NCBI RefSeq assembly: GCF_039537405.1
Contig: NZ_BAABAL010000005.1
Coordinates: forward strand, 620,001 to 684,000
Length of the DNA stretch: 64,000 bases
Source of the DNA: Allokutzneria multivorans
Lineage (GTDB): Bacteria > Actinomycetota > Actinomycetes > Mycobacteriales > Pseudonocardiaceae
Direction of reading: 5' to 3'
Below the pieces are notes generated by a model. It was not told the DNA's origin. It did no database searches and saw nothing but the letters and a program-made list of their open reading frames with translations. Of the stretch, positions 48,755 to 57,600 are shown piece after piece (position 1 is the stretch's first letter; each line of letters starts with the position of its first letter). Position numbers and translations under genes: made by a program.

Positions 48755-50140
48755 ATGTCGCGATTGCTTCGCGTCCTCGTGCCGTTGTCGCTGCTCGCGG
48801 CCACGGTCACCGCAACACCGGCCGCCGCCGCGGTCGTCGCCGCACGCCCGGCCCCGGAGTTCAGCACGACCACCACGGCGAGCACCGTGGCCTCGCGCAC
48901 CGACCGCCGTCCGATGGCGGGCGCCGTGCACGACCCGGTCGCCGGAGCCACCTACATCACCTGGTCCGGCCAGCACGCCGACAACTACGTGCAGGGCTAC
49001 GACCACCGGCGCGGCACGTGGAGCCCGCCGCAGAAGATCGCCGCGGGTGAGTCGGACCCGCACAACTACCCCACGATGGTGCTCGCCGACGACGGGCACG
49101 TGCTGGTCTTCCAGGGCATGCACAACAAGGCGCTGGTGATGACCCGCACCAACCGCCCGCACTCGATCTCGGACGGCTGGACCCAGACGGAGATCCCGCA
49201 GGGCAAGGCCGCGAGCTACCCGATGCCCTTCAAGACCGCCAACGGCCACATCTACGTGTTCTTCCGCGAGACCACGCAGGAGCTGGACCCGTCGGTGCCG
49301 ACCGACACCCGGCCCATGCGCTACGTGCTCTCCACCGACAACGGGCGGACGTGGCGCAATTCCGAGCAGCTCACGGGGAAGCCGTTCGCGATCGGCTCGA
49401 CGGCGCGCGCGGACAACATGAACGAGATCTACATCGGCCAGATGCGTTACGAACGCAGCGGTTCCCGGGAGCGGGTGCACATCGTCTACACGCTCGCGGG
49501 CGGCGGTCCTGAAGGCCACAAACACGACCGCTACCACCGAAACGTCTATTACGCGTCGTTCGACCCGGCCACCCGCTCGTTCCATTCCGCGAACGGACGC
49601 GACCTGGGCACGCAGATCGACGACGCGGACCAGGAACTGCACTTGAAGGTCGCCGAGACGCCGTTGGTGCTGCCGGGCGGAATGAAGTCCCCGGACTACA
49701 TCCAGCTCGTCGGCGCAAACGAAAACCGGCCGTTCCTGTTGTGGTTCACCGGCGACGACAACAAGGTGCTGCACGACTTCGCGTCGGTGTGGACCGGAAA
49801 CCGTTGGGAGACGAAGGAAATCGCCACGGGGCTGCGCGTGCGCGAGGCGGAGCGCGTCGACAGCTCGACCTGGCGGGTGTACGCGACGCGCGAGGGACAG
49901 CCGAACATCGAGACGTTCCTGCTCTCCGACGGGCGGAACTGGCGGCCGGAAACGGTGATCCCGACGGCGAAGCCCGTGCAGCGGGTGGAGGTCGTCACCG
50001 GCTTCCGCGACCCGGCGCGGATCATCGCGACCGGCGCGTCCAGCGACCGCGACGTGAAGGTGGCCGACGGCGACATCACCGTTGCCGGGATCAGGCCCTG
50101 CCGGGTCGAACTGCCGGTGCTCGGCTGCGTGCTGCGGTAA
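48755..50140 (+). CDS. secreted BNR-4 family protein (beta-propeller, lyase-like)
   Basis: 461 residues. Signal peptide ~1-26 ('LVPLSLLAATVTATPAAAA') with an AGGAGGT ribosome binding site upstream. The body reads as a BNR-4 propeller: 'MAGAVHDPVAGATYITWSG', 'SDPHNYPTMVLADDGHVLVF', 'YPMPFKTANGHIYVFFRET', 'YVLSTDNGRTWRN', 'YHRNVYYASFDP'. The 'HNYP' segment recalls the conserved His/Tyr of ulvan-lyase-like propellers, so a polysaccharide lyase or hydrolase is possible; no substrate can be named. It is followed by a perfect terminator. Confidence 0.75.
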   Translation: MSRLLRVLVPLSLLAATVTATPAAAAVVAARPAPEFSTTTTASTVASRTDRRPMAGAVHDPVAGATYITWSGQHADNYVQGYDHRRGTWSPPQKIAAGESDPHNYPTMVLADDGHVLVFQGMHNKALVMTRTNRPHSISDGWTQTEIPQGKAASYPMPFKTANGHIYVFFRETTQELDPSVPTDTRPMRYVLSTDNGRTWRNSEQLTGKPFAIGSTARADNMNEIYIGQMRYERSGSRERVHIVYTLAGGGPEGHKHDRYHRNVYYASFDPATRSFHSANGRDLGTQIDDADQELHLKVAETPLVLPGGMKSPDYIQLVGANENRPFLLWFTGDDNKVLHDFASVWTGNRWETKEIATGLRVREAERVDSSTWRVYATREGQPNIETFLLSDGRNWRPETVIPTAKPVQRVEVVTGFRDPARIIATGASSDRDVKVADGDITVAGIRPCRVELPVLGCVLR

Positions 50141-50146
50141 CGAGAA

Positions 50147-50179
50147 ACGGGGCCGTGTCCACAGTGGACACGGCCCCGT
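50147..50179. terminator. Perfect 15-bp bidirectional terminator
   Basis: ACGGGGCCGTGTCCA (50147-50161) pairs with TGGACACGGCCCCGT (50165-50179), 3-nt loop, between the convergent BNR-4 and TQXA genes. Confidence 0.9.
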
Positions 50180-50199
50180 CTCGTCAGCTCAGAGGGCTA

Positions 50200-51342
50200 T
50201 CAGGCCTTCTTGCGCTTGCGCTGGAGCACCAGGGCGGTGGCGCCACCGGCGACGAGCACGCCACCGAGGATCGCCGGGAACAGGATCGACGCACCGGTGT
50301 TGGCCAGGTCGTCGTTGTTCGCCGTGGTCGTGGTGGTCGGCGCGGTCGTCGGCGTCGTGGTGGGCGCCGTGGTCGGGACCGTGGTGGTGGTCGGGCCCGG
50401 CGTGGTGGTGACGACCGGGGCCGCCGTCCAGTCAGCCTTGGCCTTGGCCTTCACCTTGGTGTTCTCCGCCTGCGCCAGGATCAGCGTCTGGGTGCGGGCA
50501 CCGTCACCGACGAACAGGCGGCCCTTCTGCAGGACGGCCTTGGCGTTGAAGTCGATGGTGGCCTTGCCGGCCTTGGCATCGGCCGGGACCGACACGAAGA
50601 CCTCGCCGCCGTTGGCGACCGAGGTCACGACGTTGCCCTTGGCGTCGACGAGCTTGGCGCCCGCGTCACCCTTGGCCTCCACGCTCACCTTGTCGGCGGT
50701 GGTGTTGACCTTGAACGGGCCGATCGCCTTGCCCGCGACACCCGACTTCTCGGCGGGCTCGACGGTCAGCGCCGGCGCGGGCTGGTTCTTCATGCCCACG
50801 TTCTTCGGACCGGTCAGGTACTTGTACAGCGCCACGACGTCGGCCGGGTTGTCGCCGGGCTTGTCGAGGAGGTTGACCTTGTTGCTGAAGTGCCAGATCG
50901 CGGCCTGGGTGCCCGAGATGGCCTCGCGCTCGTCCAGCGGCCCGCTGCCGGCGGCCTTGGCCAGCTCGGCCAGGTCGGACACGGCGGGGTAGGAGTGGTG
51001 CAGGATCCAGTTGACCTTCTCCGGCTGCGTCTTGAAGCCCTTGGAGCTGTCGGGGTACTTCTCCCACGGGGACTCGACGAGCGGGGCGCCGTTGACGTTG
51101 TTGACCGTCAGCTCGACGCAGTAGGTCTTGACCTTGGTGCCGTCCTCCAGCTCGACGCCAAGCAGCTTGGCGTGCCAGGAGTTGCCGTCGGACAGCTTGA
51201 CGTGCAGGCCGTCGACGTTGGCGGCGTGGTTGACCTTGGCCTTGGCGGCTTCGGCGAACGCAGGGCCCGCGAAGGCCAGGGTGATCGCCGCGGCGCTGAG
51301 CAGCACCGCGCCGAGGCGCGAGGAACGCAACCCGGATGCCAT
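50200..51342 (-). CDS. TQXA thioester-domain surface protein with LANTG sortase signal
   Basis: 380 residues from ATG 51342 (GGAGAG upstream). Signal peptide ~1-30 ('AVLLSAAAITLAFAGPAFA'). The thioester domain has Cys in 'TYCVELTVNN' near 74 and Gln in 'SGTQAAIWHFSN' near 145 (the TQXA motif), expected to form an internal Cys-Gln thioester that can bond covalently to a surface. A beta-sandwich region and a Thr/Pro-rich stalk (~310-340) follow, then LANTG, a hydrophobic helix and 'QRKRKKA'. LAxTG is the signal of actinobacterial class E sortases, which would anchor it to peptidoglycan. No sortase gene is in the window. Confidence 0.92.
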   Translation of the reverse strand: MASGLRSSRLGAVLLSAAAITLAFAGPAFAEAAKAKVNHAANVDGLHVKLSDGNSWHAKLLGVELEDGTKVKTYCVELTVNNVNGAPLVESPWEKYPDSSKGFKTQPEKVNWILHHSYPAVSDLAELAKAAGSGPLDEREAISGTQAAIWHFSNKVNLLDKPGDNPADVVALYKYLTGPKNVGMKNQPAPALTVEPAEKSGVAGKAIGPFKVNTTADKVSVEAKGDAGAKLVDAKGNVVTSVANGGEVFVSVPADAKAGKATIDFNAKAVLQKGRLFVGDGARTQTLILAQAENTKVKAKAKADWTAAPVVTTTPGPTTTTVPTTAPTTTPTTAPTTTTTANNDDLANTGASILFPAILGGVLVAGGATALVLQRKRKKA

Positions 51343-51730
51343 AACTCTCCTTCCCGCTCGGGATCTCTCCCGGAAACGGGGCTTAAAGGGTTTGGAATTG
51401 TTGAAACGCACCCGTCGCTCGACGTCGAGCCGGTTAGCCCGTTCGGGCTAGTTCCTCGGCGAGAAATACCAGGTTCGCGGAACGACCGGGCGAACAATAC
51501 TCGTTCGTGTCAAACCCGCGTGAGCGGGGTACCCCATAGCGGGAAAACGATCTTCACTGTGGGTAACGAAAGCCGGGCGGCCGACAAAAGCCCAGTACAG
51601 CGTTACGGCAATGGGACCGATCGGGCGAAAACACGCATTACGTGTAACGCCGCGAAAACGCTTCGCAATCGTTTCCGAATCCCCCGGCAACGCCGAGCCT
51701 ATCCAGCGGCCGGGTGTGTCCGGCACCACA
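51343..51730. other. Long AT-richer divergent intergenic region
   Basis: The 388 bp between the TQXA gene and the SDR promoter contain no convincing gene. Visible features are a perfect hairpin TAGCCCG-TT-CGGGCTA (51435-51450) in the probable TQXA 5' leader, a TTACGTGTAA palindrome near 51639-51648, and a clearly lower GC than flanking genes. A long regulated leader for the surface protein is likely; no riboswitch family was recognised. Confidence 0.55.
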
Positions 51731-51760
51731 TTGACCCTGACACGGGTGTCAAACTTTAGC
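51731..51760 (+). promoter_or_regulatory. SDR promoter with embedded TGACAC-GG-GTGTCA operator
   Basis: -35 TTGACC (51731-51736) and -10 TTTAGC (51755-51760), 18-bp spacer. The spacer contains the perfect palindrome TGACACGGGTGTCA (51738-51751), a typical TetR/GntR-size operator. The -10 ends 9 nt before the ATG, so the mRNA is probably (near-)leaderless. The repressor is not in the window. Confidence 0.65.
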
Positions 51761-51769
51761 GTCGGTCCC

Positions 51770-52540
51770 ATGACGACTTCAGCGAAATCCTTGGCGCACA
51801 ACGAGAAGCTCACCGGGAAGGTGGCCGTGGTGACCGCGGCCTCGCGTGGGATCGGCCGGGCCATCGCACTGCGGCTCGCCGAGGACGGGGCCTCGGTGGT
51901 GGTGAACTGGCACAGCAACTCCGCCGCGGCCGAGGAGGTCGTAGACGCGATCACCGAGGCGGGCGGGAAGGCCGTCGCCGTCCAGGCCGACATCGGGGTC
52001 CCGGCCGACGTCGACCGGCTCTTCGCGACCGCGCTGCGGGAGTTCGGCGCGCTGGACATCCTGGTCAACAACGCCGGGGTGGTCGCCGTCAACAAGCCCA
52101 CCGCCGAGGTGAGCGACGAGGAGATCGAGCGCACCGTCGCGGTCAACTTCATCGGCACGTTCCAGGCGATGCGGTACGCGGCGCGCGAGCTGCGCGACGG
52201 CGGGCGGATCATCAACATCTCCACCGGCTACACCCGCTACCCGAGCCCGAAGGTCGGCATCTACGCGGGCACCAAGGCCGCCGTCGAGCAGTTCGCCGTC
52301 TCCGCCGCCAAGGAGCTGGGGCCGCGCGGGATCACCGTGAACACCGTGCTGCCGGGGATCACCGACACCGACGGGATCTCGCAGGACGTCAGGAAGAACC
52401 TCGACGGGTTCATCGCGCAGACGCCGCTCGGCAGGCTCGGGCAGGCCAAGGACATCGCCGACGTCGTCGCCTTCCTGGCCGGGGACGAGTCGCGGTGGAT
52501 CACCGGCCAGTCCATCGTCGCCGCGGGCGGCCTCGTCTGA
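51770..52540 (+). CDS. short-chain dehydrogenase/reductase
   Basis: 256 residues. Classical SDR: the cofactor motif 'VVTAASRGIGRAIAL' is near 20-34 with an Asn-Trp after strand 2 ('VVVNWHSNS', favouring NADP), then 'ILVNNAGVVAV', 'IINISTGYTRYPSPKVGIYAGTK' (Ser, Tyr and Lys of the active site) and the C-terminal 'SRWITGQSIVAAGG'. Substrate unknown. ATG 51770 lies directly after an operator-bearing promoter. Repeat copy 4 begins at the stop codon. Confidence 0.9.
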   Translation: MTTSAKSLAHNEKLTGKVAVVTAASRGIGRAIALRLAEDGASVVVNWHSNSAAAEEVVDAITEAGGKAVAVQADIGVPADVDRLFATALREFGALDILVNNAGVVAVNKPTAEVSDEEIERTVAVNFIGTFQAMRYAARELRDGGRIINISTGYTRYPSPKVGIYAGTKAAVEQFAVSAAKELGPRGITVNTVLPGITDTDGISQDVRKNLDGFIAQTPLGRLGQAKDIADVVAFLAGDESRWITGQSIVAAGGLV

Positions 52541-52737
52541 CCCGGGTTCGCCGGTCTTCAAGACCACCCAACCCCGTTCCCCGCGGTCTCCAACGACGGC
52601 AAACCCTCGGATGCGCCGAAGTCGGGGGCGGTTGGCGATGATCGAAAGGGGGGTTTGGTGGTCTTGAAGACACCCGTACCTCCGGCGCGTCCCGGATGTC
52701 GCGGTTGAGCGAACACCGGAATCGGCAGGGGTGCTAG
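52541..52737. repeat. MITE-like palindromic element, copy 4
   Basis: About 197 bp. It contains GCCGGTCTTCAAGACC (52550-52565), 'CGGTCTCCAACGACGGCAAACC', the block GGCGGTTGGCGATGATCGA, the return arm GGTTTGGTGGTCTTGAAGAC and a decayed right end finishing GGCAGGGGTGCTAG (52734-52737 CTAG). It is the only copy between genes in tandem (SDR then histidine kinase). The left terminal repeat is no longer recognisable. Confidence 0.75.
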
Positions 52738-52802
52738 CCGGTGTGCCGGCTGACGGGTTCCCGGGTTGGCGCAGGTCATCGCGCTCCCGAAACAATGTGC
52801 CG

Positions 52803-54095
52803 GTGAGTGGTGACATGGCCGCCGCGAGCCGGGTGAGCACCGGGCTGCGGTTCGTCTACGGCAAGCGGGCGTGGCTCGGCGCGCTGCACCTGCTGATCGC
52901 CCCGTGGTGGGCGCTGCTGACCGCCTTCGCGACGGTCGCGGGCCTGGTCGGCTCGCTGGTGACGCTCCCGCTGGTGCTGCTCGGTGTGCCGCTGTTCGTG
53001 CTCACCGGGGACGTGCTGATCAGCGCAGCGCGCAGCGAGTCCACGTGGTTCCGCCGGGTTTTCGGAGTGCACATCCGGATCTCGCCGCGCACGGTGCCCA
53101 CCGGCACCTCGTTGCTCGGCGACGCGCGCTCGCTGCTCACCGACTCCGGCTTCTGGCAGCTCGCCGCGTACAACGTCCTGCGGTTGCCGCTGGCCCTGCT
53201 GACGCTGCTGGCGCCGCTGCTCGTCCTCGCGCTGGGCGGCTACCTCGTCAGGGAGCCGCTGCGGATGATGTTCGTCGAGGGAGCGCTGCCGGAGCTGGCC
53301 TTCTTGGCGACCCCTCCCAAGATCGCGATCAACGGGCCGCTGTGCATCCTGCTCGGTCTGACGCTCGTACTGGGTTCTCCCTTGCTGTGGCGGGTTTTCT
53401 CCAACGTCCACATCGGACTCGCGCAGTTGTTGTTGCGCGGCAGCAAGATGCACGAGCTGACGGAGCGCGTCGGCGAGCTGGAGGTGAGCAGGGCCGCGAC
53501 GGTGGACTCCGTCGAGGCGGAGCGCAGGCGGATCGAGCGCGACCTGCACGACGGCGCGCAGCAACGGCTGGTGTCGCTGGCGATGACGCTCGGCCGGGCT
53601 CGCAGCAAGAAGGACAACGACCCCGACGGCGCGAGCGCGTTGCTCGAACAAGCCCACAACGAAGCCAAAGAAGCCATCACCGAGCTGCGCGACCTGGTGC
53701 GCGGACTGCACCCCCCGGTGCTCGCCGACCGGGGCCTGGACGCGGCGTTGTCCGGCCTCGCCGCGCGCTCTCCGGTGCCCGTGACGGTGCGCTACGACGT
53801 CTCCGAGCGGCCACCGAGGACGATCGAGGCCATCGCCTACTTCATGGCCGCCGAGGCGCTGACCAACATCGCCAGGCACGCCGACGCGAGCAAGGTCGTG
53901 GTCGGCGTGGAGCGCTCCGGCGTGGCGCTGCGGATCACCGTGCGGGACAACGGTTCCGGCGGAGCCTTCGTGCGGCCGGGCCACGGCCTGGCCGGGCTGG
54001 CGGACCGCGCGAGCGGCGTGGACGGAACGCTGACGGTGCACAGCCCGGTGGGCGGGCCGACCACCCTGACGATGGAGCTGCCGTGCGAATCGTGA
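52803..54095 (+). CDS. sensor histidine kinase (HisKA_3 / NarL-type)
   Basis: 430 residues from GTG 52803 (ATG 52815 possible). Four or so N-terminal helices form a sensor-like membrane domain to ~220, ending in a coiled linker 'HELTERVGELEVSRAATVDSVEAERRR'. The phosphoacceptor His lies in 'IERDLHDGAQQRLVSLAMTLGRAR' near 262. The HATPase domain has 'AAEALTNIARHADA' (N box), 'VRDNGSGGA' and 'GHGLAGLADRASGVDG' (G boxes). The signal is unknown; the class often senses envelope stress. It overlaps its response regulator by 13 nt. Confidence 0.92.
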   Translation: MSGDMAAASRVSTGLRFVYGKRAWLGALHLLIAPWWALLTAFATVAGLVGSLVTLPLVLLGVPLFVLTGDVLISAARSESTWFRRVFGVHIRISPRTVPTGTSLLGDARSLLTDSGFWQLAAYNVLRLPLALLTLLAPLLVLALGGYLVREPLRMMFVEGALPELAFLATPPKIAINGPLCILLGLTLVLGSPLLWRVFSNVHIGLAQLLLRGSKMHELTERVGELEVSRAATVDSVEAERRRIERDLHDGAQQRLVSLAMTLGRARSKKDNDPDGASALLEQAHNEAKEAITELRDLVRGLHPPVLADRGLDAALSGLAARSPVPVTVRYDVSERPPRTIEAIAYFMAAEALTNIARHADASKVVVGVERSGVALRITVRDNGSGGAFVRPGHGLAGLADRASGVDGTLTVHSPVGGPTTLTMELPCES

Positions 54096-54727
54096 TCGCC
54101 GAGGACTCCGCGCTGCTGCGCACCGGGCTGACCCTGCTGCTCGCGGAGAACGGGCACGAGGTCGTGGAGGCCGTCGGCGACGCGGAGCAGCTGCTGCGCG
54201 CGGTCCGCTCGCACCGGCCCGACGTGGCCGTCGTCGACGTGCGGATGCCGCCGACCTTCACCGACGAGGGACTGCGCGCGGCCCTGCTGATCAGGCAGGC
54301 GCAGCCGGAGACCGCCGTGCTCGTGCTGTCGCAGTGGGTCGAGGAGCGCTACGCGGCCGACCTGATCGGCGGCGATCTCAACGGGGTCGGCTACCTGCTC
54401 AAGGACCGCGTCGCCGACGTCGCGGACTTCCTGGACGCGCTGAACCGCGTCGCGGCGGGCGGCGCGGTGTTCGACCCCGACGTGATCGCGCAGATCCTGG
54501 CGCGCAACCGGCGCAACGACCCGATGGCGCCGCTCACCCCGCGCGAGCGGGAGGTGTTGCAGCTGATGGCGGAGGGCCGCTCCAACGCGGGCATAGCCTC
54601 GGCGCTGACGATCACCGAACGCGCGGTGGAGAAGTACGTCGGCAGCATCCTCGGCAAGCTCGACCTCCCGCCCGCCGGCACCGACCACCGGCGCGTGCTG
54701 GCCGTGCTCCGCTATCTTGAGAGCTGA
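54083..54727 (+). CDS. NarL/LuxR-family response regulator
   Basis: 214 residues from GTG 54083. The receiver domain has acidic E7-D8, phosphoacceptor D52 in 'VVDVRMPP' and K107 in 'YLLKDRV'. The LuxR HTH is at ~152-205 ('LTPREREVLQLMAEGRSNAGIASALTITERAVEKYV'). It is phosphorylated by the overlapping kinase to control unknown genes. The stop TGA overlaps the start of the methyltransferase (TGATG). Confidence 0.94.
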   Translation: MRIVIAEDSALLRTGLTLLLAENGHEVVEAVGDAEQLLRAVRSHRPDVAVVDVRMPPTFTDEGLRAALLIRQAQPETAVLVLSQWVEERYAADLIGGDLNGVGYLLKDRVADVADFLDALNRVAAGGAVFDPDVIAQILARNRRNDPMAPLTPREREVLQLMAEGRSNAGIASALTITERAVEKYVGSILGKLDLPPAGTDHRRVLAVLRYLES

Positions 54728-55527
54728 TGCGAGCACTCGACAGGTGGCGTGACTCCCTTGCGGCGTGGGCGATCCCGGCCGACGTCGGCCAGCCCGAGTC
54801 GCCGTGGGTGCTGCCGCGCGAGGTCTTCCTCCGGCGGTGCGACCGCCAGCTGCTTCGGCGCGAAGGCGCTTCGCTGCGGCTCGCCGAGGAGGCGCTCGGC
54901 GCTGGTGGCACTGTGCTCGACATCGGCGCGGCGGCGGGCGCGGCCAGCATTCCCTTGCGTGCAGCCACATCGCTCACAGCGGTGGACGATGACGCCGAGC
55001 TGCTCGCGGAGTTCTCCAGGCGCGCCGAGGCCAGCACGGTGCTCGGCCACTGGCCCGAGGTCGCGCCGAGCTGCCCGGTGGTGGACGTGGTGGTGTGCGG
55101 CCACGTCGTCTACAACGTGCCGGACCTCGGACCCTTCGTGGCGGCCATGACCGCCCACGCGCGGCGGCTGGTCGTGGTGGAGACGGCCGAGCGGCACCCG
55201 CTGACCTCGCTGAACCCGTTGTGGCGGCACTTCCACGGCATCGAGCGACCGACCGGCCCCACGGCTGATGACTTCGCGGATTGCTTGCGGGAGCTGGGAA
55301 TCGAGCCCCGCGTCGAGCGGTGGAGCCGGGCGCCCGCCGCCGAGCACGCCGACTTCGCCTCGCTCGTCGAGGTCACCAGGCGGCGGCTGTGCCTTCCCGG
55401 CGACCGAGCGTCCGAAGTGGACAGACAGCTGCGCGTGCTCGGGGTCGACCCGGATCGGCCGCCGGACCTCGGCTCGTCCGGGGACGACGTTGTCACCCTG
55501 TCGTGGCGGCCCCGGGTGATCCACTAG
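54727..55527 (+). CDS. class I SAM-dependent methyltransferase
   Basis: 266 residues. Motif I 'TVLDIGAAAGAASIPLRAA' is near 62-80, an acidic strand-2 end 'AVDDDAELL', then 'VVDVVVCGHVVYNVPDL' (motif IV-like) and 'ARRLVVVETAERHPL'. The substrate is unknown. The start overlaps the response regulator stop by one base, so it is likely in the two-component operon. Confidence 0.8.
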   Translation: MRALDRWRDSLAAWAIPADVGQPESPWVLPREVFLRRCDRQLLRREGASLRLAEEALGAGGTVLDIGAAAGAASIPLRAATSLTAVDDDAELLAEFSRRAEASTVLGHWPEVAPSCPVVDVVVCGHVVYNVPDLGPFVAAMTAHARRLVVVETAERHPLTSLNPLWRHFHGIERPTGPTADDFADCLRELGIEPRVERWSRAPAAEHADFASLVEVTRRRLCLPGDRASEVDRQLRVLGVDPDRPPDLGSSGDDVVTLSWRPRVIH

Positions 55528-55562
55528 CCTCGGCCGTCACATCGGTGAGGCCAGGAGGAAAA

Positions 55563-56339
55563 GTGACCGGGGTTCTTGACTGGACCGGACTGCGTGACGC
55601 CTACGGGCCCGCGACCGAGGTTCCGGCCCTGCTGGACGCGCTGACCGGCGCGGACGAGGACGGCCGCCAGTCGGCGATCAACGACCTCTACGGCAGGCTG
55701 CTGCACCAGGACACGCTGTCCGAGGCCACACCGCACGTGGTGCCGATGCTCGCGGAGCTGCTCCCCCGTCCGGGGCTGGACGCCGAGATCCGCGCGCACC
55801 TGACCTTCTTCGTCGCCGCGATCGCCAACACCACCTCGGCCTTCTCCGCCGACGGCACGGAGATCGTCTGCGCCTCCTACGACGAGGCGGGCGTGGAGAC
55901 CGACCTCCCGGAGACCGTGGTCGCCGCACGCGCGGCCGTCGTCGCCGTCGCCCCCGCGCTCTTCGAGCACCTGACGCTGGAGCGCGACGCAGCGGGCATG
56001 ATCGCCCTCGCCACGGTCGCCCCCGACGCGGTGTCCCCGCTGCACGTGGAGTCCTTCGCCAAGCTCGCCACCGACGGCGGTGACCTGGGCGCGGCCGCGT
56101 GGATCGCGGTGGCGCTGCTGCGCGGCGAGGACGTCGACCCGGAGGAGCTGCGCGAGCGCGTCTCCGGCAACCCCGACGTGCTGGACATGGTCGAGTGGAA
56201 CCTGGCCGACGCGCCGACGGACATCGTCGCCCGCTCCGCCGCGTTCGAGCTGGCCGCCAGCGCCGCCTTCCCGGACGGCTTCGGCCCGGAGGGCTTCGAA
56301 GGCCTCGACGCCGACGGTCTGGACGAGGGCGCGGTGTAG
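55563..56339 (+). CDS. hypothetical HEAT-like helical repeat protein
   Basis: 258 residues, acidic, almost entirely helical. GTG 55563 has AGGAGG 5 nt upstream. Segments such as 'VPALLDALTGADEDGRQSAINDLYGRLL', 'ATPHVVPMLAELLPRPGLDAEIRAHLTFFVAAIA' and 'LEHLTLERDAAGMIALATVAPDA' (approximate) look like HEAT/armadillo-type repeats, suggesting a protein-interaction scaffold. No catalytic motif or named family recognised. Confidence 0.65.
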   Translation: MTGVLDWTGLRDAYGPATEVPALLDALTGADEDGRQSAINDLYGRLLHQDTLSEATPHVVPMLAELLPRPGLDAEIRAHLTFFVAAIANTTSAFSADGTEIVCASYDEAGVETDLPETVVAARAAVVAVAPALFEHLTLERDAAGMIALATVAPDAVSPLHVESFAKLATDGGDLGAAAWIAVALLRGEDVDPEELRERVSGNPDVLDMVEWNLADAPTDIVARSAAFELAASAAFPDGFGPEGFEGLDADGLDEGAV

Positions 56340-56344
56340 CTCGC

Positions 56345-57484
56345 TCATCGGTCTGCCGTCACCGCGTGGTGGCGGCAGGCCGGACGGCGCCGGTAGTAGT
56401 GCGCCAGCACGGCAGCGGCCAGCAGCGGCGCCCACAGCGGGAACGGGAAGACCAGCAGCATCTCCGGCTTCGGGTCCGGCCCCGACAGCGCCGTGATCGC
56501 GAAGGCGACCCCGGCGAAGGCCATCACGGCGGCGATCAGGGCGCCGAAGGTCACCGGGAACGCGAGCGGAACCGGGCGTCCGCGCAGCACCGGCACCCAG
56601 CGGGGCCAGATCTCGCCCCAGCGCTGGATCAGCCCGAGCGTCAGCACGCTGCCACCGATCGCGGCGAAGCCCAGCAGCAGTCCCATCAGCCGGATTCCCG
56701 GCGACTCCGCGACGTTCTCCGGCCCCAGCAACGCGACCGGCGTCAGCCACGACATCCGCATCAGGCCGTACGGCAGCGGGCACAGCGCGGCCGCGATGGT
56801 GACGTAGCGGCCCCAGCGCGCAGCTGCCTCCGGCTCGGTCCACCTGGCGCCAGGCCGCCCGCACGAGCCGCAACGTCCTTTCGCGGCACGGAAAGCGACG
56901 ACCGAGGCCCACGCCCACACCAGGCCGCCCGCGAGGAAGAACACCATGTAGACCGGTCGGATCGAGAGCTGGTTCTCCGGAGCGGCCTCAGCGTTGAGGA
57001 GCGCGGAAACCGAAGTGCCGTCGAGGATTCCGCTCCACCACGCCGCGAACCCGAGCACCAGCAGCCCGCCGAGCACGACCAGTGCGCGCCGCAGGCTCCC
57101 CAGCGCTCCCGCGATCAGGACGACAACCAGCGCGATCGGCGCACCGAGCGCGAAGAGGTAGCCGACCAGGATCAGCACCTGCATGTCCGGGACGCACAGG
57201 CCGAAGAGGACCGCGTAGAGCCCGCCCAGCACGGCCACCGGACGCCCGCTCCCCCTGCGCAGCGCGAGCGCCGCGAGCACTCCGACCGCACCCAGCACGA
57301 GCGTCGCCGAGGCGCCGACCCGCACGTCGACACTCGCGAGCAGTGAACCGCCGCCGGGCCGGGTGTCGTTGGCGCCGAAGGGGTACAGCGAGGTGTCGAT
57401 GGTCCACAGCAGTCCGAGCGCCGTCGCGAGCAACGACCAGAGGAGTGCGAGCGCGGAGGTCCGCGTGAGTGCTCGTTCGGTCAT
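56345..57484 (-). CDS. polytopic membrane protein of unknown function
   Basis: 379 residues with about ten predicted membrane helices, beginning 'TSALALLWSLLATALGLLW' and including 'GYLFALGAPIALVVVLIAGAL' and 'GLLLGFAAIGGSVLTLGLI'. A short loop carries a CxxC-like 'GRCGSCGRPG' near 205, which could bind metal or form a disulfide. No transporter family signature was recognised. It is convergent with the HEAT-like gene (5-nt gap) and divergent from the next small gene. Confidence 0.65.
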   Translation of the reverse strand: MTERALTRTSALALLWSLLATALGLLWTIDTSLYPFGANDTRPGGGSLLASVDVRVGASATLVLGAVGVLAALALRRGSGRPVAVLGGLYAVLFGLCVPDMQVLILVGYLFALGAPIALVVVLIAGALGSLRRALVVLGGLLVLGFAAWWSGILDGTSVSALLNAEAAPENQLSIRPVYMVFFLAGGLVWAWASVVAFRAAKGRCGSCGRPGARWTEPEAAARWGRYVTIAAALCPLPYGLMRMSWLTPVALLGPENVAESPGIRLMGLLLGFAAIGGSVLTLGLIQRWGEIWPRWVPVLRGRPVPLAFPVTFGALIAAVMAFAGVAFAITALSGPDPKPEMLLVFPFPLWAPLLAAAVLAHYYRRRPACRHHAVTADR

Positions 57485-57600
57485 GCTCCGAGTCTCTGGC
57501 GCACGCCGCGCCGCGACCTCCCTCCGCAGGGGGAGACGGTCTCGTGCGGGCGAGGGAGATCGGCAGCGCTAGTCTTCCGCGCGGCGAGAGGAGCCGCGGA

